A DNA stretch of 64,000 nt from Helicobacter sp. 13S00401-1 (GTDB taxonomy: Bacteria; Campylobacterota; Campylobacteria; Campylobacterales; Helicobacteraceae). The notes under the pieces were generated by a model. That model saw only the letters and a program-made list of their open reading frames with translations. It was not told the DNA's origin and made no database searches. The stretch lies in the NCBI RefSeq assembly GCF_002272925.1, contig NZ_MLAR01000003.1:1-64000 (forward strand), read 5' to 3'. The translations under genes were made by a program, and so were the position numbers. Shown here piece after piece: positions 48,385 through 56,045 of the stretch (the first letter of the stretch is position 1; each line of letters begins with the position of its first letter).

Positions 48385-48525
48385 GTGTTTGCCTTAAAGT
48401 CTTTTAAAGGTTTAAAGGTTGCAACATCTAAACTAGTATATGTTATAGATAACTTCACAAAAGAGCTTAAAGACCCTAAAGAGCATGAGACAAAGGCTGA
48501 AGCAGTAAACACTTACCTTATTTAA
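48385..48525 (+). pseudogene. Short coding remnant upstream of the first toxin-antitoxin pair
   Basis: A frame of about 46 codons reads VATSKLVYVIDNFTKELKDP and ends AEAVNTYLI. It has no start signal and looks like the C-terminal end of a lost protein, probably phage. The opposite-strand frame of 73 codons at 48291-48512 is its shadow. Only the codon pattern supports this call. Confidence 0.35.
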
Positions 48526-48547
48526 GGATAAGGAATTAGAAGTCCTT

Positions 48548-48746
48548 CATGCTAATGCACATTCTCAATTAGTTATAATTTAATATCAAGCCTACAAGGA
48601 GCCTAAAATGACAGCTAAAGAAAGATTAGAATTAGAAAATTCGCAAGCTTATAAAGACTATAAAGAAGATTTTTTAAAAAGATATCCCACAAAAGAAAGC
48701 TATTACACAGCCTTAAGTGAAGATCTTAAGGCTTATAAAGAAGGCA
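48548..48746 (+). repeat. Direct repeat A, copy 1 (promoter and antitoxin 5' half)
   Basis: 199 bp identical, as far as I can read, to 49201-49399. The repeat covers the shared upstream/ribosome region (CAAGGAGCC before the ATG) and the first ~46 codons of the antitoxin. Identity stops abruptly after AAGGCA. A second identical block (66 bp) occurs inside the toxin genes at 48939 and 49595. Confidence 0.9.
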
Positions 48747-48838
48747 GGCTTGAAACTTTTCCTATAGAAGGTTTAGCAGAAGAGATAATGAAAGAAGTGG
48801 AGGAAGAGTGTGAAAATAAGGCACACAAGACAGTATAA
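48608..48838 (+). CDS. Putative antitoxin, copy 1
   Basis: 76 residues, charged and mostly helical, with a strong AAGGAG site. It precedes and overlaps a RelE/ParE-type toxin by 29 bp, the usual antitoxin-first order. No classical DNA-binding motif is obvious, so the antitoxin family is not recognised. Residues 1-46 are identical to the second copy; residues 47-76 are quite different, and this is the part expected to wrap around the toxin. Confidence 0.7.
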   Translation: MTAKERLELENSQAYKDYKEDFLKRYPTKESYYTALSEDLKAYKEGRLETFPIEGLAEEIMKEVEEECENKAHKTV

Positions 48839-49088
48839 AAAAGAGTTAAAAGAGCTTTATAGATACATCTATCTTTCTAGCCCACAAAATGCAAAAAATA
48901 TCATCGAAGAAATAGACACAAAAACTAAAAAACTAGCTACAGCTCCCTACATAGGACGCATAGCCAGTTATGATAACAATATACGAGAGCTAATCCATAA
49001 AGGCTATATGATTCCTTATAGTGTAGAAAAAGAAACTGTAGTGATACTAGGCATCTATGGGGCTAATAAGTGGAGTGTAGAAGTGTGA
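48810..49088 (+). CDS. RelE/ParE-family toxin, copy 1
   Basis: 92 residues from a GTG start preceded by GGAGGAAG. The C-terminal half carries the ParE/RelE pattern (PYIGR, IRELIHKGYMIPYSV, VVILGIYGANKW). The N-terminal half is basic and helical. Whether it targets gyrase (ParE) or ribosome-bound mRNA (RelE) cannot be told. Its C-terminal half is nearly identical to copy 2 while residues 1-40 differ strongly. Confidence 0.75.
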   Translation: MKIRHTRQYKKELKELYRYIYLSSPQNAKNIIEEIDTKTKKLATAPYIGRIASYDNNIRELIHKGYMIPYSVEKETVVILGIYGANKWSVEV

Positions 49089-49200
49089 GCTCTCCTAGAG
49101 ATTATCTAATAAAACGTTTTTGTGAAGGTTTTAAGCTTAAGCCTAGATAAAATCTTTTAGAAATGTTCTCCTTACTAGTAATAAAGAGTTAGAAGCCCTT

Positions 49201-49399
49201 CATGCTAATGCACATTCTCAATTAGTTATAATTTAATATCAAGCCTACAAGGAGCCTAAAATGACAGCTAAAGAAAGATTAGAATTAGAAAATTCGCAAG
49301 CTTATAAAGACTATAAAGAAGATTTTTTAAAAAGATATCCCACAAAAGAAAGCTATTACACAGCCTTAAGTGAAGATCTTAAGGCTTATAAAGAAGGCA
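49201..49399 (+). repeat. Direct repeat A, copy 2
   Basis: Identical to 48548-48746 at an offset of 653 bp. It carries the upstream region and the antitoxin 5' half of the second pair. The offset between the later toxin blocks is 656 bp, so the diverged middle parts have nearly the same length. Confidence 0.9.
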
Positions 49400-49494
49400 A
49401 ACTTGAAACTTATACACTAGAAGAAGTCTTTGATGGTATAGAAAAAATGTTTGAAAGGCTAGATGGTGAGAGTAATATTTCATCAAAGATTTAA
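49261..49494 (+). CDS. Putative antitoxin, copy 2
   Basis: 77 residues; residues 1-46 identical to copy 1, then a different C-terminus (from TYTLEEVFDG on). It overlaps the second toxin by 32 bp. The upstream and ribosome sequences are the same as for copy 1, so both pairs should be expressed and autoregulated alike if the conserved half binds DNA. Confidence 0.7.
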   Translation: MTAKERLELENSQAYKDYKEDFLKRYPTKESYYTALSEDLKAYKEGKLETYTLEEVFDGIEKMFERLDGESNISSKI

Positions 49495-49744
49495 TAAGGA
49501 ATTAGAGACTATCTTAATATATATTTATGGCTATAGCCCGCAAAATTCTAAGAATCTAAATTTAGAGATAAAAACTAAGATTAAAACACTAACCACAGCT
49601 CCCTACATAGGACGCATAGCCAGTTATGATAACAATATACGAGAGCTAATCCATAAAGGTTACGTTATCCCTTACAATGTAGATAAAGAAACTGTAGTGA
49701 TACTAGGAATTTATGGGGCTAATAAGTGGAGTGTAGAAGTGTGA
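49463..49744 (+). CDS. RelE/ParE-family toxin, copy 2
   Basis: 93 residues (ATG at 49463; GTG at 49466 is also possible). From about residue 43 on it is nearly identical to copy 1 (TAPYIGRIASYDNNIRELIH and the last 20 residues). Residues 1-42 share only scattered positions. The downstream ~70 bp also match copy 1, including a short frame YLIKRFCEGFKLKPR that is not a complete gene. Confidence 0.75.
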   Translation: MVRVIFHQRFNKELETILIYIYGYSPQNSKNLNLEIKTKIKTLTTAPYIGRIASYDNNIRELIHKGYVIPYNVDKETVVILGIYGANKWSVEV

Positions 49745-49873
49745 GCTCTCTAGAGAATACTTAATAAAACGTTTTTGTGAAGGCTTTAAGCTTAAACCTA
49801 GATACAACCTATCAAATAGGACATAAACCTTACTTAAGGCTTACATCCCATAAAGATTTAAGGCTTTAAACAA

Positions 49874-50209
49874 CTACTTAGGAAGTTTACTATGCTCTAA
49901 AAGTGGGCGTCTTAAAGAGGTTGCAACTTGCGGATAGTTTTTAGCTAAGTAAGTTAGTATCAAGTCTTCTGTTTTGGGGTCAAGATCCCAAAGGCCCTGT
50001 GTTTTTTGCATCCAAACTATAGTTTCTTTCCACTCTTGTCTAGTACCTTTACCCTCTATGATAAAAGCAGCGGAGTGACAAACTGTGCAGTTTTGCTTAA
50101 CTTCCGTAAGTCCCTTATCGACCTTTAATCCAGTCTCAGGGTCTATCTTTTGTGCTAGTAAAAAAGAAGAGCAAGCCACTATAAGAAGTAAGGGTTTTAT
50201 CCATTTCAT
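49874..50209 (-). CDS. sorB: Sulfite:cytochrome c oxidoreductase cytochrome subunit SorB
   Basis: 111 residues with a Sec signal (MKWIKPLLLIVACSSFLLAQ) and one haem motif, C-T-V-C-H at 41-45. W-D-L-D near 82 and the closing helix fit the small c-type cytochromes paired with sulfite oxidases. It starts 12 bp after sorA and matches the pair Cj0005c/Cj0004c in C. jejuni. It accepts electrons from sulfite oxidation in the periplasm. Confidence 0.85.
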   Translation of the reverse strand: MKWIKPLLLIVACSSFLLAQKIDPETGLKVDKGLTEVKQNCTVCHSAAFIIEGKGTRQEWKETIVWMQKTQGLWDLDPKTEDLILTYLAKNYPQVATSLRRPLLEHSKLPK

Positions 50210-50221
50210 AATCCCTCCCTC

Positions 50222-51535
50222 CTAAACAACTCTAACTGCTATGCGGTGGCAAGAGTTATTATTATATCCGCCTGGATTCCATGCTCCTAAAACCATAGGT
50301 TGAGATTTGCCCTTGCTATCAGTAGCCCTTGCCCATACTTCATAGTAGCCTTTTGTTGGGAACTTCACACTTGCTTCCCACTCTTGCCATGCTAGATGGT
50401 TGATAGGTTTTTTAAGCTTTGCTTTATGCCAAGTAGCACCATAGTCAATTGAAACATGCATTTGAGACACGCTTAGATCACCTGCCCACGCCTTACCCCT
50501 TAGGGCTAGTGCCTTATCTAGAGGAGCATGCACGCCAGAAAGTGGGAAGGTTATAAGTGACTTAACAGCCATAGATTCTAAGATACACATATCGTTAGGA
50601 TCTACTTTTTCACCTGGGGCAACAGGTGTGCATGGTATGCGGTAAGATCCTCCCCCCATTTTTGGTCCATCATGGACTTTATTTCTTACAACAACTCTAA
50701 CTAGCCATTTACCCGCTACAGAAGCCGGCCACCCGCCTATTGCAAGTCTTAAAGGATAGCCATTCATATAAGGTATATCTTGCCCTTCATACTGCCAAGC
50801 TATCAAAGTTTCATCTTCTAAGGCTTTGTGCATAGGAACGCCACGAGAGATAGGCACTTCGCCATTTCCTGAAAGGCTAGTATCGGCCCCATAGTAGCCT
50901 ATATAAACAGCATCTTTTTTAATCCCGCAAGATTCTAAAACATCTTTTAAACGAACACCTGTCCATCTACCACAGCCTACCGCTCCTACATGCCACTGGT
51001 TTCCTCTAGTTGCTGGGACTACATCAAAGCGATTATTCCCCCCACACTCAAGAGTTAGGGCGTAAGTGTAGTGTTTAAATCTCTTTTTAAGCTCATCTAG
51101 CTTAAAAGTTGTTGGTCTTTCACAAGACTCTCCTTCTATGCGAAGCTCCCACTTGCTTAAGTCTATATCTTTCATCGCTGGTGGGATGCCATTATTACGT
51201 ATAAAAAAGTGCTCTGGCTTAGTAAAAGGATCATCTAAAAACTGTGGCAAGGTCTCTGCATTAATAGGCTTATCGTTTAGATAAACTAAGCCATCTTTAC
51301 CCTTAACGCTAAAAGGATGCAGCTCATTTGCCAAAAGGGCTGGCATTAGACCTCCTGGCATCTTATCTGCAAAAGGTATGCTTGCTCCAACCACAGAGGC
51401 CATAGCTATAAGTGAACTCTTCTTTAAAAAACCTCTCCTTGTAAGGGGGTCAACCTCTCTTCCAAAAATATCTAAGTCTGCTTTTATAGGATCTTTAGCA
51501 TAAGCCTCATGTATCCCTTTTGTTTTTTTCTTCAT
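50222..51535 (-). CDS. sorA: Sulfite oxidase catalytic subunit SorA, Tat-exported
   Basis: 437 residues. Twin-arginine signal T-R-R-G-F-L-K-K near 31. ALTLECGGNNR has the molybdenum-ligand Cys, and AVGCGRWTGVRLKDVL, AIGGWPASVAGKWLV and the C-terminal dimerisation domain with WNPGGYNNNSCHRIAV are typical of the sulfite oxidase family. It oxidises sulfite to sulfate and passes electrons to SorB, allowing sulfite respiration and detoxification. Confidence 0.9.
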   Translation of the reverse strand: MKKKTKGIHEAYAKDPIKADLDIFGREVDPLTRRGFLKKSSLIAMASVVGASIPFADKMPGGLMPALLANELHPFSVKGKDGLVYLNDKPINAETLPQFLDDPFTKPEHFFIRNNGIPPAMKDIDLSKWELRIEGESCERPTTFKLDELKKRFKHYTYALTLECGGNNRFDVVPATRGNQWHVGAVGCGRWTGVRLKDVLESCGIKKDAVYIGYYGADTSLSGNGEVPISRGVPMHKALEDETLIAWQYEGQDIPYMNGYPLRLAIGGWPASVAGKWLVRVVVRNKVHDGPKMGGGSYRIPCTPVAPGEKVDPNDMCILESMAVKSLITFPLSGVHAPLDKALALRGKAWAGDLSVSQMHVSIDYGATWHKAKLKKPINHLAWQEWEASVKFPTKGYYEVWARATDSKGKSQPMVLGAWNPGGYNNNSCHRIAVRVV

Positions 51536-51854
51536 AGCTACTCCTTGTACTTAAAGCTTGTTACACATTCTCATTATTTTGTTAGATTTTGTCAAGCTTT
51601 TGTTAAGTTATACAGATAGAATCTTTATAAGTGTGTGTTTACAACACTTTAAACTGTAAAAATAAGAAATTTACCTACTAGCTAAAAATATAAAGCCATT
51701 TTTATACCCTGTAAGTTCTTATAAAACTAGAGTGCAAAAACTAAAGTATGCAAAGACTTTTTAGAATTCATATTTTGCTTTTTTGTCTTAAACTTACTAC
51801 ATAAAACTTCCTTAAAACAGCCTCATTGCAAGAGTACATTTTAAGGAGAAAAAC
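51536..51854. other. Divergent intergenic region, sorA / recombinase
   Basis: About 320 bp, AT-rich. The sorA side must hold its promoter. AGAATCT at 51618 is followed by TATAAG at 51626 on the + strand, a possible rightward -10 for the recombinase, though some 225 bp from its start. A ribosome site AAGGAG precedes the recombinase ATG. No repeat or RNA gene seen. Confidence 0.4.
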
Positions 51855-52397
51855 ATGAATATAGTAGAGCCTATAAAAAATAAGCTTGATTTACAAAGGA
51901 TAGAAGTAAGGCTTGCAAGAAGGAGTAAGCGAGACTTGCTGATGTTTGAGCTAGGGATAAATAGCGGTCTTAGAATCTCAGACATCTTAAATCTAAACAT
52001 AAAAGATGTACGCAACCAAACCCACATCCACATAGTAGAAAAAAAGACCAAAAAACTTAAAAGCTTCCCACTAAACAAAAAGCTTAAAGATCTTATAGAG
52101 CCTTATGTAGAAGATAAGAGTGATGATGAGCCTCTTTTTAAAACTAGGTTTAATCACAGGCTTGATAGATTCCAAGCTTATAAGATACTTAATGCAGTCT
52201 GTCAAAGTATAGGCTTAAGGTATAAAGTAGGGACTCACTCTTTAAGAAAAACCTTTGGTTATCACCACTATAAGCAGTTTAAAGATATAGCTCTTTTACA
52301 AAAGATCTTTAATCACTCTTCAACAAAAACCACTCTTAGATACATAGGCATAGAACAAGAAGAGATAGATAAAAGTTATAAAAACTTTGTGCTTTAA
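51855..52397 (+). CDS. Short tyrosine recombinase (catalytic domain only)
   Basis: 180 residues. The full catalytic set is visible: Arg in NSGLRISDIL (about 37), Lys in the TKKLKSFPL hairpin (~72), His-x-x-Arg in THSLRKTFGYHHY (~133-136), His in FNHSSTKTTLRY and the nucleophile Tyr in RYIGI (~173). The N-terminal core-binding domain of integrases and XerC/D is missing. The gene ends 56 bp before a 38-bp palindromic site; a related site lies 211 bp further on, just before the glycan operon. It is therefore the obvious candidate to act on those sites, in the manner of Fim- or Tsr-type invertases. Confidence 0.8.
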   Translation: MNIVEPIKNKLDLQRIEVRLARRSKRDLLMFELGINSGLRISDILNLNIKDVRNQTHIHIVEKKTKKLKSFPLNKKLKDLIEPYVEDKSDDEPLFKTRFNHRLDRFQAYKILNAVCQSIGLRYKVGTHSLRKTFGYHHYKQFKDIALLQKIFNHSSTKTTLRYIGIEQEEIDKSYKNFVL

Positions 52398-52452
52398 GAT
52401 AAATGGAATCTAAAAAGGCTGAAAGATTAAGCATAAATTTCTAAATGAAACA

Positions 52453-52490
52453 CAACAATACAACATAATGAGCATTGTGTAGTATTGTTG
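52453..52490 (+). repeat. Palindromic site 1, left boundary of a possible invertible segment
   Basis: Two 18-bp half sites (16 of 18 matching) around a 2-bp centre AG; core ACATAATGAGCATTGTGT. The reverse complement of site 2 matches site 1 at 23 of 27 positions around the core, including the whole centre AATGAGCATT. Because each site is itself a dyad, direct alignment scores equally in the arms; only the central AG/CT pair shows the inverted orientation. Confidence 0.7.
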
Positions 52491-52502
52491 ACACTTTTAG
52501 CT

Positions 52503-52518
52503 AAGAAAAATTATAGCA
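52503..52518 (-). promoter_or_regulatory. Strong extended -10 promoter inside the bracketed segment, pointing left
   Basis: TGC-TATAAT on the minus strand (TATAAT at 52515-52510) is a perfect extended -10. In the present orientation it would transcribe leftward through site 1 into the 3' end of the recombinase gene. If the segment were flipped about its centre (near 52577), the -10 would lie at about 52639-52644 and point at the glycan operon. Confidence 0.55.
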
Positions 52519-52616
52519 CAGATGCATTTTGTGATCGTATTTTTTTACTTTTTTAGCATATATTTTAATAATAACAGGCATTATCGAAGCAATCTTAACA
52601 TTTTATACATAAAACT

Positions 52617-52632
52617 TGTATATAAGTAACAT
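52617..52632 (+). promoter_or_regulatory. Weaker -10-like element pointing to the glycan operon
   Basis: TTGTA-TATAAG (TATAAG at 52621-52626) could give some rightward transcription in the present orientation, about 90 bp before the first start codon. It departs from TATAAT at the most conserved last base. Confidence 0.35.
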
Positions 52633-52663
52633 TTATCTATCCTAAAAAGCTATGTTTTTACAC

Positions 52664-52701
52664 AAAAAATACCACATAATGCTCATTGTGTGGTGGTCAA
52701 T
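52664..52701 (+). repeat. Palindromic site 2, right boundary of the possible invertible segment
   Basis: Core ACATAATGCTCATTGTGT, with 10 of 11 matching positions in the inner half sites around the centre CT. The outer arm is less symmetric than in site 1. It ends 21 bp upstream of the tagD-like start codon, leaving just room for the ribosome site. Confidence 0.7.
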
Positions 52702-52722
52702 ATTTGCTATTTTGGAGAAGAA

Positions 52723-53142
52723 ATGAAATTTGTAAGGGTTATCACCTATGGAACCTTTGATGTCCTTCACTATGGACATATACGGTTACTAAAAAGGGCA
52801 AGAGCATTGGGTGACTACTTAATAGTTGCGCTTTCAACTGATGAGTTTAATAAAGTAAAGCACAAAGAATCATTTTATACCTTTGAGCAAAGAAAGATGA
52901 TCTTAGAAGGTTGTAGATATGTAGATTTAGTGGTCCCAGAAAAAAGCTGGAGGCAAAAACAAAACGATATCAAAACTTACAAGGCAGATATTTTTGTAAT
53001 GGGTGATGACTGGGAAGGAGAATTTGATGCTTTAAAAAATATCTGCAAAGTTATCTACATCAAAAGAACTCCTGAAGTCTCTTCAACTACCACCAAAGAC
53101 TTTTTAAAGTCCACTAAAAAAGGGAAAAAATGCAAAAAATAA
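52723..53142 (+). CDS. Glycerol-3-phosphate cytidylyltransferase-like enzyme (TagD type)
   Basis: 139 residues from the ATG at 52723 (GGAGAAGAA site); a GTG at 52690 lies inside palindromic site 2 and is rejected. ITYGTFDVLHYGHIRLL with His16-x-x-His19 is the nucleotidyltransferase signature, and RTPEVSSTT near 115 corresponds to the R-T-x-G-I-S-T-T CTP site of TagD (Gly is Val here). It should make CDP-glycerol from CTP and glycerol 3-phosphate. It is the first gene of a seven-gene overlapping operon ending in glycan transferases. Confidence 0.82.
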   Translation: MKFVRVITYGTFDVLHYGHIRLLKRARALGDYLIVALSTDEFNKVKHKESFYTFEQRKMILEGCRYVDLVVPEKSWRQKQNDIKTYKADIFVMGDDWEGEFDALKNICKVIYIKRTPEVSSTTTKDFLKSTKKGKKCKK

Positions 53143-54638
53143 TCATCCAAGCTGGTGGTAAAGGCACAAGACTAGAAGGTCTTACTAGAAACAAACCTAA
53201 GTGCTTAGTTCCTATTGATAATCTTCCTCTTATCTTTTATACATTTAAAAAGTTCCCTGATGCTTTATTTTTAATAATAGCTGACTACAAGATAGATGTT
53301 TTAGAAAGATATTTAAGCGTTTTTGCAAAAGACTATAAACATAAGATTATAAAAGCTAGTGAAAAAGGCACAGCTAGTGGCATAAAAGATGCCCTTACAC
53401 ACTTTGAAGAAGATGAACAAGTAAGCATCATCTGGTGTGATTTAATACTTCCTACTAGCTTTAAACTTCCTTCTACTAAAAATAACTTTATAGGTATAGC
53501 TAAAGACTTTGAGTGTAGATGGTCTTTTGAAGATTCTAAGTTTATAAAAAAAGCAAGTAGTGAACATGGTGTGGCTGGTCTTTTTATATTTACTTCTAAA
53601 AGCTTACTAAAAGATATACCAGAAAGTGGAGCACTAGTGCCCTACCTTAGTACTACTAACATAAAGTTTAAAGAGTTGCCACTTAATGGCGCTAAAGAGA
53701 TAGGAACCATGATATCTTATATGGATAACAACAAACAAGCTAGTAGAAGATGGAGGCCATTTAATTCCTTAAAGTTTAAAGGAAACCTAGTTATAAAAGA
53801 AGGCATAAATGATCAAGGCAAAAAGATAGCTAAAAATGAAGTAGCTTGGTATAAATTTGTTAAAAAACATAGCTTTGAATATATACCAGAGATTTATAAG
53901 TATGAGCCTTTAGAGATGAGATTAATACAAGGGCAAAATATCTATGAGTATGACTGTTTAACTAAAACTCAAAAAAAAGAGATTCTAACTAAGATTATAA
54001 AAGCCCTAGATTGCCTACATAACCTAGTACCACCTATAAAAGTTAGCTTAGAAGATGTTAAGACTAACTATATAACTAAGACTTTTGAAAGACTAGAGAC
54101 TATAAAAGACTTAGTGCCTTTTGCAAGTAAAGAGTTTATAAGGATTAATCATAGATATTACAAAAATATCTTTTATGATAAAGATAAGTTAGAAAAGCTA
54201 TTAGATTCTATGAGTCCTATGGAGTTTAGGCTAATCCATGGAGACTGCACTTTTTCAAATATGATGTTTGATACTTTTAATATGCAAGTTACTCTATTAG
54301 ACCCAAGAGGCTACTTTGGGGAAACTCTACTTTATGGAGATGTAGACTATGACTGGGCTAAGCTTTACTACTCTTTAAAAGGTAACTATGATCAGTTTAA
54401 TCTTAAAAAGTTCACCCTTGATATAAAGCAAAGTGATATAGAACTAAACATCAAACCTAATAACTGGGAGGATATGGAAGAGTTTTTCTTTGATAGTATC
54501 CCTCATGTAAATAAGCAAAAGATTAAAACCCTCCATTCCATCATCTGGCTTTCTTTAACTACTTATGCTTGGGAGGACTATGACAGTATCTGTGGTGCTT
54601 TTTATAATGGCGTCTTGCAAGCAGGAGAGTTTCTATGA
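53130..54638 (+). CDS. Nucleotidyltransferase-kinase fusion for an activated glycan precursor
   Basis: 502 residues in two domains. The N-terminal ~220 are a sugar-nucleotide/LicC-type pyrophosphorylase (QAGGKGTRLEGLTRNKPKCL, with Lys and Asp in the catalytic loop). The C-terminal ~280 are an aminoglycoside/choline-kinase-like fold (IHGDCTFSNMM near 370, catalytic Asp, then LLDPRG with the metal-binding Asp). A choline or sugar kinase plus cytidylyl- or uridylyl-transferase would phosphorylate and then activate one small molecule. Campylobacter capsule loci have similar proteins. The substrate is unknown. Confidence 0.75.
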   Translation: MQKIIIQAGGKGTRLEGLTRNKPKCLVPIDNLPLIFYTFKKFPDALFLIIADYKIDVLERYLSVFAKDYKHKIIKASEKGTASGIKDALTHFEEDEQVSIIWCDLILPTSFKLPSTKNNFIGIAKDFECRWSFEDSKFIKKASSEHGVAGLFIFTSKSLLKDIPESGALVPYLSTTNIKFKELPLNGAKEIGTMISYMDNNKQASRRWRPFNSLKFKGNLVIKEGINDQGKKIAKNEVAWYKFVKKHSFEYIPEIYKYEPLEMRLIQGQNIYEYDCLTKTQKKEILTKIIKALDCLHNLVPPIKVSLEDVKTNYITKTFERLETIKDLVPFASKEFIRINHRYYKNIFYDKDKLEKLLDSMSPMEFRLIHGDCTFSNMMFDTFNMQVTLLDPRGYFGETLLYGDVDYDWAKLYYSLKGNYDQFNLKKFTLDIKQSDIELNIKPNNWEDMEEFFFDSIPHVNKQKIKTLHSIIWLSLTTYAWEDYDSICGAFYNGVLQAGEFL

Positions 54639-56032
54639 AGGACTTAAAAGCTAGTAATATAGAATCTAAAAACTTAAAATCTACTACCTACTTAACTCTT
54701 TCTTCTTTACCTAAAACTTGGATACTAGATATAGATGGAACCTTACTTAAACATAATGGCTATAAGACTAAAGAAGGGGATAGTTTACTACCTGGTGTAA
54801 AAGAGTTTTTTTCTAAGCTTAGCCCTAGTGATAAGATAGTTCTTTTAACAGCTAGAGAAGAAAGGTACGCACAAGACTTAAAAGAGTTTTTAAAAGTTAG
54901 TGATATAAGGTATGACTACTTACTTCACTCTATGCCCCTTGGAGAAAGAATCTTAGTTAATGACGCTAAGCCTAGTGGTTTAAAGTGTGCTTATGCGATT
55001 AATGTGATTAGAGATAAGGGACTAGATATAAAGATAGATGACTTAGAATCTAATACAGATTCTAACCTTGATCTAAACTCAGCTCTAAAAACTATAGACC
55101 TAGAGATAGAAGGCTTAAAGCTACTAAAAGAAAGTTTACAAGCTAGCACTAAAGATCTCACCTCACCTTTAACTAAGGCCTTAGATCTACTAGAAAACAC
55201 TAAAGGTAGGGTAGTTTTTACTGGTATAGGAAAGTCTGGGATCATAGCTAAAAAGATAGTCTCTTCCCTTGCATCAACTGGAACGCCCTCTTTTTTCATA
55301 CACCCAAGTGAGGCAAGCCATGGTGATCTTGGCATGCTAAAAGATGAAGACATCATAGTGGCTATGTCTAATAGCGGGGAATCTCAAGAGTTAATAGACA
55401 TACTAGAGTATGCTAAAACCTTTAAACACCACTTAATAGCTATCACCAAAAACAAAGATAGTTCACTAGGAAAAGCAGCTGATGTAGTCTTAAGTCTACC
55501 TAGTAGTAAAGAAGCCTGCCCTTTAAACCTAGCGCCTACTTCTTCAACCACTGCTGCTTTAGTCTTAGGGGATATACTAACTGTAAGACTTATGGAAAGA
55601 AAGAGAATTGATAGTTTTGAGTTTAACAAAAGACATCCTGGAGGCAAGCTAGGCTTTGCATTTTTAAAAGTCTCTTCCATCATGCACACAAAAGATTCCT
55701 TACCCTTGCTTCCACAAAGTGCTATTTTTAAAGACGCCCTTTTAGAGATGACACTAAAGCGTCTTGGTTGTGTAGGATTTATAGATACTAAAGGTTGCTT
55801 AGTTGGAATCTTAACTGATGGAGACTTGCGAAGGATACTAAATAGAGATAGTGTAGATAAAGATATAACAGAGCTTATGACTAAAGACCCCATAACTCTA
55901 GATAAAGATACTCTAGTTGCTAAGGCGCTAGAACTTATGGAGACCAAACACATAAGCAGTGCTTTTATACTAGAAGATAAAAAGCCTATAGGTGTTGTGC
56001 ATATCTATGACTGCTTAAAGTTTCAAGCATAA
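54635..56032 (+). CDS. HAD phosphatase fused to KpsF/KdsD-type arabinose-5-phosphate isomerase
   Basis: 465 residues in three parts. Residues 28-150 form a small HAD domain (WILDIDGTLL with Asp32 and Asp34; LLTAREERY). Residues ~165-320 are a SIS sugar-isomerase domain (GIGKSGIIAKKIVSSLASTG, SNSGESQELI). Two CBS repeats follow (TDGDLRR near 395). The last two parts are the KdsD/KpsF arrangement, which turns ribulose 5-phosphate into arabinose 5-phosphate for Kdo. The fused phosphatase suggests a variant product such as a dephosphorylated or activated pentose. It overlaps the preceding gene by 4 bp. Confidence 0.8.
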   Translation: MKDLKASNIESKNLKSTTYLTLSSLPKTWILDIDGTLLKHNGYKTKEGDSLLPGVKEFFSKLSPSDKIVLLTAREERYAQDLKEFLKVSDIRYDYLLHSMPLGERILVNDAKPSGLKCAYAINVIRDKGLDIKIDDLESNTDSNLDLNSALKTIDLEIEGLKLLKESLQASTKDLTSPLTKALDLLENTKGRVVFTGIGKSGIIAKKIVSSLASTGTPSFFIHPSEASHGDLGMLKDEDIIVAMSNSGESQELIDILEYAKTFKHHLIAITKNKDSSLGKAADVVLSLPSSKEACPLNLAPTSSTTAALVLGDILTVRLMERKRIDSFEFNKRHPGGKLGFAFLKVSSIMHTKDSLPLLPQSAIFKDALLEMTLKRLGCVGFIDTKGCLVGILTDGDLRRILNRDSVDKDITELMTKDPITLDKDTLVAKALELMETKHISSAFILEDKKPIGVVHIYDCLKFQA

Positions 56033-56045
56033 AGTGTAAATAAAT

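Noticed and set aside
48291-48512. Leftward 73-codon frame between the small membrane protein and the first TA pair
   Set aside because: It lacks a ribosome site, and its composition (Ser/Val/Lys, no domain) fits a shadow of the opposite-strand coding remnant at 48385-48525.
48530-49830. CRISPR array
   Set aside because: The only closely spaced direct repeats in the window are the two TA units; they are long, two in number and coding, unlike CRISPR repeats and spacers.
52453-52490. Palindromic site 1 as the terminator of the recombinase gene
   Set aside because: The stem is long but no T-tract follows on either strand, and a sequence-related dyad recurs at 52664-52701 right before a start codon, where a terminator would make no sense.
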